Origin: Rikenellaceae bacterium
GTDB taxonomy: Bacteria; Bacteroidota; Bacteroidia; Bacteroidales; UBA932
Assembly: GCA_900769735.1 (NCBI GenBank)
Contig: CAAGHY010000109.1
Location: 1 to 20,242 of the forward strand
Direction: 5' to 3'
DNA: 20,242 bases
A program made the position numbers and the translations under genes. Position 1 is the stretch's first letter, and every line of letters begins with the position of its first letter. Below the pieces are notes generated by a model, which was not told the origin of the DNA, searched no databases, and was given only the letters and a program-made list of their open reading frames with translations. This document shows, piece after piece, positions 1 through 7,909 of this stretch.

Positions 1-393
1 ATTATGGGTGCTGTGAGCGGACTTTATGACAAGTTCATTATGAAACAGCTGCCTCCTCTTTTCGTGCAGAGCTGGTTTAATGTATACCAGGTTGGAATTA
101 TGGGAACTGTACTGCTTGTTATGAACAGGTTTACCACTGCAAAATTTCAGTGGAGATGGTGGATTCCTATGATATCTCTGTTTGTTTCAATTGCAGATTT
201 CGCCTATTTCTATGCACTTTCATATGATGATGCACTTATTGCAGTCATTTCAATGATCCGTAGGGGAAGTGTGATTGTTTCCTTTACAGCTGGTGCATTG
301 CTGTTCAGGGAGAAGAACCTCAAAGCCAAGGCGCTTGATCTTGCCCTTATTCTAGTTGGTCTGGCTCTGTTGTGCTGGGGCAGTATCAAGTAG
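1..393 (+). CDS. EamA/DMT-family transporter, C-terminal half (5' truncated by window edge)
   Basis: This is an inner-membrane transporter of the drug/metabolite transporter superfamily; the substrate cannot be told. The reading frame is open from the first base of the window, so the gene begins outside it, and the ATG at base 4 is simply an internal methionine. The 130 or so visible residues hold about four hydrophobic segments (roughly residues 22-41, 52-74, 79-102 and 108-127). A short charged REKNLKAK loop precedes the last helix, as at the end of the second EamA repeat. EamA proteins usually have about 290 residues in two repeats, so only the second repeat is present. An SMR-type small transporter is a less likely alternative, because the frame continues upstream. 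The last 42 bp overlap the end of the convergent MATE gene. Confidence 0.75.
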   Translation: MMGAVSGLYDKFIMKQLPPLFVQSWFNVYQVGIMGTVLLVMNRFTTAKFQWRWWIPMISLFVSIADFAYFYALSYDDALIAVISMIRRGSVIVSFTAGALLFREKNLKAKALDLALILVGLALLCWGSIK

Positions 394-1731
394 ATTCTGT
401 TTCCTGAATTTTTTCAGATGATATATCATCATAGATGCTGAAACTACGCAGGAGATAAGGTCTGCCAAAGGCATACTTGTCCAGATTCCGTTCAACTGAA
501 GGAAATTAGGAAGTATAAGCATCAATGGCAAAAGAAATATAAGCTGCCTTGTAAGTGACAGGAATATTGCCGTACCTGCATAACCTATGCTTCTGAAAAA
601 GTTTGATGTAACCATCTGGAATCCTACAATTGGATAGAACATAAATGAGATGCGCAAGCCGTTTATGGCTTCGTTTATCAGAGCCTCATCTGAAGTGAAC
701 ATCATTACCAGCTGGCGGGGAAAAATCTCTGCTATAAGAAATCCGAATGTGGTTACGGCTATGGCACATATGGCTGTTTGCTTCACTACATTTTCCAGTC
801 TACCATATAGTTTTGCCCCAAAGTTATAGCTTGCAATTGGCTGCATTCCCTGGTTCAGACCCATTACTATCATAATGAACAGATAAGTGAGCTTGTTCAC
901 TATGCCATAGGCTGCAATAGCCAGGTCACCTCCATACTGTTTCAGACCTTGGTTGAACACAATTACAATAAGGCAGGCCGTTGAATTCATGAAAAACGGA
1001 GACATTCCAACAGATACAATCCTTTTAACAATTGCAGGTACAAGTTTGTAGCCTCCTTTCTGGAAATGTACAACGTGGTTCCTGTTGCTGAGTACATATA
1101 TTACCCAGGCAAGTGATATGCTCTGCGCAATTATGGTTGCAATGGCAGCTCCCCTTATTCCCCACAGGTATATGAACAGAGGATCCAGTACAGCATTGAT
1201 TACAACTGTATATATTGAAGCATTCATTGCCTTGCGCGGCAATCCAGTTGCTCTCAATACAGCATTAAGGGCAAAATAGGTGTGTGAAATGATGTTTCCT
1301 CCAAGGATAATCTGCATATATTCCCTTGCGTGGGAAATGGTATGCTCACTGGCTCCAAAGAAATAGAGGATGGGGTCAAGGAACAGCAGTACCCCAACCA
1401 TATAGAGGATTCCTATAATAAAATTGAGGGTAACTACATTGCCCAACACTTTCTGGGCCATAGAGTAGTTTTTCTGCCCCAGATATATGCCTATATTGGC
1501 AGATGCTCCAACTGCAATCAATGAACTGAAAGCTGTTCCAAGATTCATAAGGGGAAAAGTAAGTGCAAGTCCCGCCAGAGCATAGCCACCCGCAAACTGC
1601 CCTATGAATATGCTGTCCACCAGATTGTACAATGAGGAGCAACTCATTGCAATGATGGAAGGAACTGCATATTGCTTGAGCAGTCTGGAGATTTTTTCTG
1701 AGCCAAGTTGAGTCGGGATTCCTGCCTGCAT
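352..1731 (-). CDS. MATE family efflux transporter (copy 1, distal in operon)
   Basis: This is a multidrug and toxin extrusion family inner-membrane protein of 459 residues, the usual length for the family, and probably a cation-coupled antiporter. The whole length is hydrophobic with about 12 membrane segments. It begins with LGSEKISRLLKQYAVPSII and continues with LYNLVDSIFIG and GLALTFPLMNLG, all typical of MATE N-terminal helices. It is the last gene of a three-gene minus-strand operon, starting 2 bp after the stop of the cytidylate kinase-like gene. It closely resembles the first MATE gene of the operon: the N-terminal 100 or so residues are mostly identical by eye, which points to duplication. 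The ATG at 1731 is well placed against its paralogue. Its substrate is unknown. The C-terminus overlaps the convergent EamA gene. Confidence 0.93.
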   Translation of the reverse strand: MQAGIPTQLGSEKISRLLKQYAVPSIIAMSCSSLYNLVDSIFIGQFAGGYALAGLALTFPLMNLGTAFSSLIAVGASANIGIYLGQKNYSMAQKVLGNVVTLNFIIGILYMVGVLLFLDPILYFFGASEHTISHAREYMQIILGGNIISHTYFALNAVLRATGLPRKAMNASIYTVVINAVLDPLFIYLWGIRGAAIATIIAQSISLAWVIYVLSNRNHVVHFQKGGYKLVPAIVKRIVSVGMSPFFMNSTACLIVIVFNQGLKQYGGDLAIAAYGIVNKLTYLFIMIVMGLNQGMQPIASYNFGAKLYGRLENVVKQTAICAIAVTTFGFLIAEIFPRQLVMMFTSDEALINEAINGLRISFMFYPIVGFQMVTSNFFRSIGYAGTAIFLSLTRQLIFLLPLMLILPNFLQLNGIWTSMPLADLISCVVSASMMIYHLKKFRKQNLLDTAPAQQSQTN

Positions 1732-1733
1732 TC

Positions 1734-2381
1734 TTATTTAATCCACCCTTTTTCTTTAATTATATCTTTAATTACTTTAACGCAACCGTCTATTCCAAGT
1801 AATGATGAGCTTAAACAGATATCGTATGAAGATGCGGCACCCCACTGTTTGTAAGTGAAATAATTGTAATAGCTCTCCCTCTTGCTGTCACTCTTTTCAA
1901 GAAGCTCCTTCATATCTTCCCTGCTGTATTTCTCGGCATTCTTTATTTTATTGTGCTCCAGCAATCTCTCTATCCTGTCATCAGGTGTTGCTGTAATGAA
2001 TACATTAAGACAGTTGATGCGCTCCCTTAAAATATAGTCGGCACATCTGCCCACAAAAACAGCCGAGCCCTCATTTGCAAGCTTGATGATGGTTTCACTC
2101 TGTATTCTGAAAAGTTCCTCCCTGTTTATTCCCGATGATGTACCATATTCAGTGTACAGAGAACCCATAATGCCACTGAAGAAACCTGAGATGAACTTGG
2201 AACCCCTTTTTTCATCAATGTCTGCAAACAGTTCCTTGCAAAGCCCGCTCTCCTTGGCAGCTTCATCAATGAGCTGTTTGTCATATTGCGGAATACCAAA
2301 TTCCTCAGAAAGTTTTTGTGCTATCTCCAATCCGCCAGAACCTTTCTCACGGCCAATGGTAATGTAGAATTTAGTTTCCAT
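1734..2381 (-). CDS. cytidylate kinase-like family protein
   Basis: This 215-residue P-loop kinase belongs to the cytidylate kinase-like (AAK/CMPK-like) group. The N-terminus TIGREKGSGG (about residues 8-17) is the Walker A loop. It is followed by the family pattern IPQYDKQLIDEAA (30-42), FVGRCADYIL (109-118), a nucleotide-kinase-type TPDDRIERL (132-140), and a lid-like DSKRESYYNYFT (165-176). Family members resemble CMP kinases but usually occur in addition to the housekeeping Cmk, and their physiological substrate is not established. The gene overlaps the end of the upstream MATE gene by 11 bp and lies 2 bp before the downstream MATE gene, so translation of all three is probably coupled. 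That context suggests a role linked to transport or to modification of a transported compound, which is inference. Confidence 0.88.
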   Translation of the reverse strand: METKFYITIGREKGSGGLEIAQKLSEEFGIPQYDKQLIDEAAKESGLCKELFADIDEKRGSKFISGFFSGIMGSLYTEYGTSSGINREELFRIQSETIIKLANEGSAVFVGRCADYILRERINCLNVFITATPDDRIERLLEHNKIKNAEKYSREDMKELLEKSDSKRESYYNYFTYKQWGAASSYDICLSSSLLGIDGCVKVIKDIIKEKGWIK

Positions 2382-3732
2382 ATTGTTCCTTGTTTTTAAA
2401 TTTCTTTATTTGTTTGTACAGCAGAATAAATGCCACCAAACTTGAAAGTCCGTCTGATATAGGCATACTTACCCAGATTCCGGTTGTCTGGAAAAAATGT
2501 GGAAGTACGAGCAATCCCGGAAGCAGGAAGATAAGTTGTCTTGTCAATGACATCAATACAGATTTTCCGGCCATACCTACACTCTGGAAGAAGTTTCCGG
2601 CAACTATCTGGAAACCTATTATCGGGAAGCAGGCAAATACAATCCTCATTCCCTTAACAGCGTGCTGGATAAGTTCCTCATCTGTGGTGAATACCATTGA
2701 TATTGCCCTTGGGAACAGCTCAGCCAAAAGGAATCCAGTTGTGGTTACGGCAGTTGCACAGATGATTGTCAGTTTCAGTGCTTCAACAACTCTCTTGTAC
2801 TGGTTGGCACCGTAGTTGAAACCAACAATCGGCTGCATTCCCTGGTTTAGTCCAAGTACAATCATTACAAATACAAATGAAACACGGTTCACTATACCAT
2901 ATGCTCCAATTGCAAGGTCTCCGCCGTGATGCTGCAGTCCCTGGTTGATGAGGATTACTATAAGACAGGCAGCCGTATTCATAAAGAATGGTGCCATACC
3001 TATGGATATCACATCCTTAACAATTCTTGACTTCAGCTTGTATATTCCTTTTTTGAAGTGGATTACAAGATTCTTGTCTGAGAATGTCTTCACTGTAAGA
3101 CCCAAAGCCAGAGTCTGTGAAATTACCGTAGCTATTGCTGCTCCTCTGATTCCCAATTCAAATACATAAATGAACAGAGGATCCAGAACAGCATTGATTA
3201 CAACTGTAAAGATTGTAAGGTACATTGCCTTTTTGGGAAGACCGGCAGAACGCATAACAGCATTGAGCCCCAAATACATATGTGTTACAATATTTCCCAA
3301 AAGGATAATTACCATATAATCCCTTGCATAACCTATTGTGTTTTCACTGGCACCAAAGAAATAGAGGATAGGGTCCAGAAACACAAGAAAAACTATGCTG
3401 TATAAAATACCAATGATGGTATTCAATGTAATTACGTTACCCAGCACTTTCTGGGCCATCTCATAGTTCCTTTGCCCCAAGAGCATAGAAATGGTTGCCG
3501 AAGCACCAACTCCAACCAATGCACCGAATGCCGCACCCAAGTTCATCAATGGAAAGGTAAGCGCCAGACCCGCGATTGCGAATTTGCCAACTCCGTGTCC
3601 AATAAAAATGCTGTCCACCATATTGTATAAAGAAGATGCTGTAGTTGCAATGATAGCCGGTACAGCGTATTGCCTGAGCAATTTTGAAATTTTTTCAGTT
3701 CCCAATTCTGTAGGAACACCTGCTACTGCCAT
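2371..3732 (-). CDS. MATE family efflux transporter (copy 2, first gene of operon)
   Basis: This second MATE transporter has 453 residues and about 12 hydrophobic segments, with the same signature stretches as its neighbour: LGTEKISKLLRQYAVPAII, LYNMVDSIFIG, GLALTFPLMNLG and AQKVLGNVITLN. I chose the ATG at 3732 (protein MAVAGVPTELG...). A TTG two codons upstream at 3738 is also possible but less likely. It is the first gene of the minus-strand operon. A Bacteroidota-type -7 box sits just upstream. The stop codon lies inside the start of the kinase gene. The two MATE copies have diverged more in the loops and C-termini than in the N-terminal half. The exported compound is unknown. Confidence 0.92.
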   Translation of the reverse strand: MAVAGVPTELGTEKISKLLRQYAVPAIIATTASSLYNMVDSIFIGHGVGKFAIAGLALTFPLMNLGAAFGALVGVGASATISMLLGQRNYEMAQKVLGNVITLNTIIGILYSIVFLVFLDPILYFFGASENTIGYARDYMVIILLGNIVTHMYLGLNAVMRSAGLPKKAMYLTIFTVVINAVLDPLFIYVFELGIRGAAIATVISQTLALGLTVKTFSDKNLVIHFKKGIYKLKSRIVKDVISIGMAPFFMNTAACLIVILINQGLQHHGGDLAIGAYGIVNRVSFVFVMIVLGLNQGMQPIVGFNYGANQYKRVVEALKLTIICATAVTTTGFLLAELFPRAISMVFTTDEELIQHAVKGMRIVFACFPIIGFQIVAGNFFQSVGMAGKSVLMSLTRQLIFLLPGLLVLPHFFQTTGIWVSMPISDGLSSLVAFILLYKQIKKFKNKEQYGN

Positions 3733-3758
3733 ATACAATCAATTTTGAGCAAATATAG

Positions 3759-3786
3759 CAAAAATAAAGGCAGCATAGCCGCCTTT
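3759..3786 (-). terminator. putative intrinsic terminator of hsp20
   Basis: An inverted repeat, AAAGGC (3766-3771) and GCCTTT (3781-3786), with a 9-nt loop, lies 20 bp past the hsp20 stop codon. Read on the minus strand it is followed by a T-rich run (ATTTTTG). The stem has only six pairs, three of them A-T, so it is a weak terminator at best. The same T-run forms the putative -7 box of the next operon. Confidence 0.4.
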
Positions 3787-3792
3787 ACCCAA
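3759..3792 (-). promoter_or_regulatory. putative promoter of the MATE-kinase-MATE operon
   Basis: On the minus strand TATTTTTG (3766 to 3759) matches the Bacteroidota -7 consensus TAnnTTTG exactly. A TTG at 3792-3790 could be the -33 element, but the 23-nt spacer is a little longer than usual. The start codon is about 27 bases beyond the -7 box. The site is embedded in the hairpin that follows hsp20, so it may be partly a terminator T-tract instead. Confidence 0.45.
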
Positions 3793-3805
3793 TTTGAAAA
3801 TTATA

Positions 3806-4231
3806 TTATTGAACCTCAATCTGTTTCTCAACAGGCTCAACTTTGTCCGGTGTTTTTTTAGGGATGCAGATATCCAAAACTCCATTGCAAACTTTTGCTC
3901 CAATCTTATCTTTATCCACATTTTCCGGCAAAATCAGATTCTGCTGAAATTGAGTATATGAAAACTCTTTTCTAAGATACCTTCCTTTCTTGTCCTTCTC
4001 CTCATTTTTCTGCTCCTGTTTTACGGTAACTGTAAGGAGATTGTCATTGGTAATCTTAATGTTGAAATCATCTTTTGTAAGTCCGGGGGCAGCCATCTCC
4101 ACTTTAAACTTGTCATCGGTTTCAATGATGTTCATTGGTGATGAAGAGTGAAGTCTCTCTACCCAGTCGCTTCCCATAAAATCATTGAAGATTGATGGGA
4201 ACCAGCTCTGATTCTTTTTTGTTGGTAACAT
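3806..4231 (-). CDS. hsp20: Hsp20/alpha-crystallin family small heat-shock protein
   Basis: This 141-residue ATP-independent holdase chaperone acts in the cytoplasm, binding unfolding proteins and keeping them available for refolding by ATP-driven chaperones. The N-terminal arm (1-32) contains a WFPSIFNDF segment. The alpha-crystallin domain covers about 33-125, with AAPGLTKDDF (47-56) and the near-invariant NGVLDICIPK (116-125). The C-terminal tail carries an I-x-V motif (IEV, 138-140), which in the family docks onto neighbouring subunits during oligomer assembly. Length and domain order are standard. It is a single gene: the next minus-strand gene starts 73 bp downstream after a hairpin, and ybaK is divergent upstream. 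No CIRCE-like operator is visible upstream. Confidence 0.95.
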   Translation of the reverse strand: MLPTKKNQSWFPSIFNDFMGSDWVERLHSSSPMNIIETDDKFKVEMAAPGLTKDDFNIKITNDNLLTVTVKQEQKNEEKDKKGRYLRKEFSYTQFQQNLILPENVDKDKIGAKVCNGVLDICIPKKTPDKVEPVEKQIEVQ

Positions 4232-4333
4232 AACTATTTAAATTGATTGTTTCCATAACAACAAAGAAATCCTTCAACAGTTCATCCCAAAATATGTATA
4301 TATTTACATAAATTTTATTCCCGACAGATAAAG
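4232..4333. other. divergent intergenic region hsp20/ybaK with an inverted repeat
   Basis: This 102-bp A/T-rich spacer must hold promoters for both flanking genes. It contains a perfect inverted repeat, TATGTA (4293-4298) and TACATA (4305-4310), separated by six bases, about 24 bp before the ybaK start. No exact TAnnTTTG box is present on either strand; TATATTTA at 4299-4306 (plus) and TTTCTTTG on the minus strand are near matches. The repeat could be an operator or chance in A/T-rich DNA. Confidence 0.3.
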
Positions 4334-4813
4334 ATGAAGATCAACAAGACAAATGCAGCAAGAATCCTTGACCAGAAAAAAATCAGTTATGAACTGGTCC
4401 CATATGAGGTGGATGAAAATGATCTGGCGGCTACACACGTGGCAGAGCAATTGAGTGAGGACATTGAACAGGTGTTCAAGACACTTGTGCTGAGAGGAGA
4501 CAAAAACGGCCTGCTTGTGTGTGTCATTCCTGGTGACAAGGAGGTTGACCTTAAAAAAGCTGCAAAACTGTCGGGAAACAAGAAGGTTGAGATGATAGCA
4601 ATGAAGGAATTGCTTCCTCTTACCGGATATATAAGGGGCGGTTGTACCCCTATAGGAATGAAGAAACCCTACCCTACCTGGATACATTTCACCTGCGAAC
4701 GGTTCCCGTTCATATACATAAGTGCAGGGCAGAGAGGACTGCAGCTGAAACTGAGTCCCGCTGATCTGATCAATGCCTTTAAAATTGAAGTTGGTGATCT
4801 GATTGCAGAATAA
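4334..4813 (+). CDS. ybaK: YbaK/EbsC-type Cys-tRNA(Pro)/Cys-tRNA(Cys) deacylase
   Basis: This 159-residue single-domain trans-editing enzyme hydrolyses mischarged aminoacyl-tRNA, classically Cys-tRNA(Pro) made in error by prolyl-tRNA synthetase, in the cytoplasm. The whole protein aligns with the YbaK domain. Features include TNAARILDQKKISYELVPY at the N-terminus, the conserved lysine in VFKTLVLRG (K49, matching the invariant YbaK lysine), and GDKEVDLKKAA (67-77). GYIRGGCTPIGMKK (about 98-111) and YISAGQRGLQL (about 128-138) form the substrate pocket region. The length is typical. The gene is single, and its stop is 10 bp from the end of the convergent amylase gene. The precise amino-acid specificity within the YbaK/ProX/INS family cannot be proven from sequence. 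Confidence 0.93.
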   Translation: MKINKTNAARILDQKKISYELVPYEVDENDLAATHVAEQLSEDIEQVFKTLVLRGDKNGLLVCVIPGDKEVDLKKAAKLSGNKKVEMIAMKELLPLTGYIRGGCTPIGMKKPYPTWIHFTCERFPFIYISAGQRGLQLKLSPADLINAFKIEVGDLIAE

Positions 4814-4823
4814 CTGCAAAAGA

Positions 4824-6491
4824 TTACATATTGAATGTAAGGATACCCACTCCGTATTTGTTGAATGTCACTTCCACCTGCTCAAATGGGTTGAGCTGGC
4901 CGTAAGGGATCTGCCAGTAGCGGAAGAACTCTTCAGGCAGGTTGATTTTTGCCGTTGTACAGGTTTGCGAGAAATCAGCTACTACAATTACAAGTTCATT
5001 TCTTTCTGCACCATTTGGCTGCAACAATTCGTTACCGCCTCTGTGGAAAGACTCCTCCCCTTTGTTTGCAGAGTATTTGCGGGCAAATACAAAACATTTG
5101 TCTGTATCAAGGTTAGGATTGTTGATGTTTGCGTACTGCAAATCGTATGTTTCTCCGCAAGTGATTGCTTTTGAAGAAGCTGCAAAGCCCATCATATCCT
5201 TGTACACTTCCAGAAGTTCTGCCTCGGATGGGAGCAGTTTGCCTGTAAGCATACGTACAACTGACGGAGCTGAGCACCAGTCAAAGATTGATGTCCTGCC
5301 GTCTCTGCCGCTGAAGCCCTCCTGCAACATACCTGCCTCTCCCACTTCCTGTCCAAAGTAAAGCATAAAAGGAGCCTTGTTGAACATCAGGGAGACTGCC
5401 AATGAAGGGATAGCCTTATATGGATTACCCAAATTGAAATCAGATGCAATACGTTGCTCGTCGTGGTTCTCCAGGAAGTTGAGCATACGGTTCTGCATAT
5501 CGTTTATGCTCTGCCAGCAGCCTGTAACAGAACCTGGATTTCTGTGTCCCTGGGAAATGTATTTCAGTGTATCGTACAATCCTACTTTGTCATAAAGATA
5601 GTCAAATCCTCCTCTGTACATATATGAAGCGTACTCTGCAGGATTATATACCTCAGCAATAAACTGTACTTTAGGGTATTTCTGTTTGACCTCTCTGATG
5701 CACCATTCCCAGAACTCCACCGGTACCAGTTCAGCCATATCACAACGGAAAGAGTCAACCCCTTTGGATGCCCAGAAGCACAGGATGTCATACATCATAT
5801 ACCAGGTCTTAGGCACAGGATTGAAGTGTGCTGTTCTTCCGTTCTGGTAATCAACTCCGTAGTTGAGTTTTACTGTCTCATACCAGTCATTTTCTGAAGG
5901 GTATGCTGTAAAGCAGTCGTTTCCAGTTGCTTTTGCAGGCTTTTCAAAGTAGTCCCCTTTGGAGAACATTTCTCCAGGAAGGTAATAGAAGTTGTTGTCG
6001 GGAGAAAAAATGTTCTGGTTGTCTCCAATTCCAAAATCTTTTGCCCAGTATGGAATGGAGTCTGAATTGTATTCCCTTGCCAGGTGGTTTGGTACAAAAT
6101 CAAGCACAACTTTAAACCCCGCATTGTGAGTGCGTTGTACAAGGTCTTCAAATTCAGCCATTCTGTTCTCCACTGAATCTGCCAGATATGGGTTTACATC
6201 GTAGTAGTCCTTAATGGCATATGGAGATCCTGCCTGACCTTTGATTACAGAGGGATTGTCTCTGCGGATGCCCCACTGCACAAAAGATTCCTTTGTTGCA
6301 TGTTCAATTACACCTGTGTACCACACGTGAGTTACACCAAGTGTATGCAGGTGCTCAAATACCTGTTCATTGATGGATGAGAATTTTCCTGTCCCGTTAG
6401 TTTGTAAAGATCCGTTTGGAAGACAGTATTCATTAGTATTTCCGAATATTCTTGGTAAAAGCTGGTATATTATAAATTTCTTATCCATCAT
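4824..6491 (-). CDS. GH13 alpha-amylase family glycoside hydrolase, cytoplasmic
   Basis: This 555-residue (beta/alpha)8-barrel enzyme of the alpha-amylase clan acts on alpha-glucans or maltooligosaccharides. The GH13 regions are all visible: region I DFVPNH (131-136), region II DSFRCDMAE with the nucleophile D251, region III FIAEVYNP with the acid/base E280, and region IV NFLENHDEQR with the third acidic residue D344. A C-terminal beta-sandwich-like part follows from about 450. There is no signal peptide, so it probably acts on internal glycogen or imported oligosaccharides. It starts with two adjacent ATG codons (6491 and 6488), and the first was taken. It has its own promoter and lies downstream of pfp behind a strong terminator. 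GH13 subfamily and exact product are not certain; an amylase or glucanotransferase activity is possible. Confidence 0.92.
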   Translation of the reverse strand: MMDKKFIIYQLLPRIFGNTNEYCLPNGSLQTNGTGKFSSINEQVFEHLHTLGVTHVWYTGVIEHATKESFVQWGIRRDNPSVIKGQAGSPYAIKDYYDVNPYLADSVENRMAEFEDLVQRTHNAGFKVVLDFVPNHLAREYNSDSIPYWAKDFGIGDNQNIFSPDNNFYYLPGEMFSKGDYFEKPAKATGNDCFTAYPSENDWYETVKLNYGVDYQNGRTAHFNPVPKTWYMMYDILCFWASKGVDSFRCDMAELVPVEFWEWCIREVKQKYPKVQFIAEVYNPAEYASYMYRGGFDYLYDKVGLYDTLKYISQGHRNPGSVTGCWQSINDMQNRMLNFLENHDEQRIASDFNLGNPYKAIPSLAVSLMFNKAPFMLYFGQEVGEAGMLQEGFSGRDGRTSIFDWCSAPSVVRMLTGKLLPSEAELLEVYKDMMGFAASSKAITCGETYDLQYANINNPNLDTDKCFVFARKYSANKGEESFHRGGNELLQPNGAERNELVIVVADFSQTCTTAKINLPEEFFRYWQIPYGQLNPFEQVEVTFNKYGVGILTFNM

Positions 6492-6535
6492 AAATTAAAA
6501 TTGACACCCCATTTGCCGGAGTGTCCGTTCCACTT

Positions 6536-6565
6536 CAAAATTAATGATAAAATCTGATTATACAA
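6536..6565 (-). promoter_or_regulatory. promoter of the GH13 gene
   Basis: On the minus strand TAATTTTG (6543 to 6536) is an exact TAnnTTTG -7 box. It is preceded by TTG (6565-6563) at a 19-nt spacing, the arrangement expected for Bacteroidota sigma-ABfr promoters. It predicts a 5' leader of about 40 nt. That leader contains a small hairpin (GACAC 6503-6507 with GTGTC 6521-6525). Confidence 0.6.
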
Positions 6566-6587
6566 TGATTCTGCCCCTATTTGGGCA

Positions 6588-6615
6588 TAAAAAAAGAGCC
6601 GCAAGGTGCGGCTCT
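6588..6615 (-). terminator. intrinsic terminator after pfp
   Basis: AGAGCCGC (6595-6602) and GCGGCTCT (6608-6615) form a perfect 8-bp GC-rich stem with a 5-nt loop. Read on the minus strand, the stem is followed by seven consecutive T. It lies 25 bp past the pfp stop codon and separates pfp from the GH13 gene. Confidence 0.9.
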
Positions 6616-6640
6616 GTATGTATTTCTGTAATTGCCTGAA

Positions 6641-7873
6641 TTACCAGTTAAGGATTTTCTTGAAGTCAAATTCCTCAGGATTTGGAACGTATTTCTTGGC
6701 TGCCTCATACTCATCAGGAGTGATGTAGTTAAGTACGTGATCCAAAATCTGCTGAACTTTATCGGTGTGGATGTTAACTCCACGTGGCGGAATCTTGCCT
6801 GTAGCAGGATCCTGCATATCTTTAAGATACAATGATTTGATATTGCCGTTAAGGTCTAGATAAACCATACATCCTGTAACACCCTCAGTGAACAGTTTGT
6901 AAACACCCATACCCAACTGTGAGCAGTACATCAAGTCATAACCTACTGGGGTTACGCAACGTACCTCGTATCCAATCTCAACCGGACGAGATTTAACTGA
7001 AATGCCAAGCTCTTTAAGTTTGTTCTCAACCATATCGTTGAACATCTGAGCTTTTGAGATTTTACCCAACTCAGGGTGTCCGTGGTCATCATAAGTGAAT
7101 TTAACACCGCGATCCAAAAGCTCCTCGTGTGAAAGCTCGTGGAACACGCCCTCAGAAATCATTATACATCCGTGAGGAACACCCATAAGTTTTCTCTTAA
7201 GGATAGAAGAAATTGCAAGGTTGATGATCTTGTCTGCAGTAATCTGAGTCTTGTTGAACATCTCAGGAATTACAATCATAGGATAGTGGCAAGAAGCACC
7301 GATACCCAATGCAAGGTGACCTGCAGATCTGCCCATAGCTGAAACTACAAACCAGGTTGCATTTGTTCTTGCATCCTCATAAACTGTAGTACCAATCTTT
7401 GTACCCTCAGCTTTAGCTGTGTGGTATCCGAAGGTTGGGATATTCTGTGGAAGAGGAAGGTCGTTGTCAATTGTTTTAGGAACGTGGATGTTTGCAATAG
7501 GATAGTTCTTCTCAGCAAGGAATTTTGCAATTCTGTTTGCAGTTGAAGCTGTATCATCACCACCTACAGTAACCAAAAGCTTGATGTTGTTGTTGATGAA
7601 GAAATCAAGGTTGAAGTTCTCCTGGAAATCTTTGTCAGACGGTTTGAAACGGCTCATTACAAGGTATGAACCACCTCTGTTGAAAATCCAGTCTGCGCAA
7701 GTGAAATCCAACTCTGTATAGTTAGGGTTCTGCGAGAAAAGGCCTTTGTAACCTCCGTGCAAACCCAGAACTCTGTACTCGTTCTGAAGGAAAGTCTTGG
7801 CAATGCTGCCCACTACGGTATTCATTCCTGGAGCAGGACCACCACCTGTTAGGATAACAATTGATTGTTTCAT
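6641..7873 (-). CDS. pfp: 6-phosphofructokinase, pyrophosphate-dependent type
   Basis: This 410-residue PFK-A superfamily enzyme interconverts fructose 6-phosphate and fructose 1,6-bisphosphate in cytoplasmic glycolysis. The N-terminal phosphoryl-donor loop is GGGPAPGMN (10-18). The donor type is shown by GGDDT (104-108), with Asp where ATP enzymes have Gly (GGDGS), and by PKTIDND (132-138), with Lys where ATP enzymes have Gly (GTIDND). Both substitutions are the recognised marks of PPi-dependent enzymes, whose reaction is reversible. The catalytic Asp is in TIDND, and MGRSAGH (180-186) binds the sugar phosphate. The ATG at 7873 is followed directly by the family start MKQSIVILTGG. It is a single gene, divergent from ligA, ending in a strong terminator. 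PPi use is inferred from these residues. Confidence 0.94.
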   Translation of the reverse strand: MKQSIVILTGGGPAPGMNTVVGSIAKTFLQNEYRVLGLHGGYKGLFSQNPNYTELDFTCADWIFNRGGSYLVMSRFKPSDKDFQENFNLDFFINNNIKLLVTVGGDDTASTANRIAKFLAEKNYPIANIHVPKTIDNDLPLPQNIPTFGYHTAKAEGTKIGTTVYEDARTNATWFVVSAMGRSAGHLALGIGASCHYPMIVIPEMFNKTQITADKIINLAISSILKRKLMGVPHGCIMISEGVFHELSHEELLDRGVKFTYDDHGHPELGKISKAQMFNDMVENKLKELGISVKSRPVEIGYEVRCVTPVGYDLMYCSQLGMGVYKLFTEGVTGCMVYLDLNGNIKSLYLKDMQDPATGKIPPRGVNIHTDKVQQILDHVLNYITPDEYEAAKKYVPNPEEFDFKKILNW

Positions 7874-7909
7874 TTTGGTATATGTTTATTTCTTGTGTTA
7901 TTCGGGCGG

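Noticed and set aside
4803..4819. Hairpin TTGCAG/CTGCAA around the ybaK stop codon as a bidirectional terminator between ybaK and the GH13 gene
   Set aside because: Only six pairs, and neither strand has a T-run after the stem; not a convincing terminator.
4304..4819. 171-codon open frame antisense to ybaK
   Set aside because: Covers ybaK exactly in antisense; the sense frame matches the YbaK family end to end.
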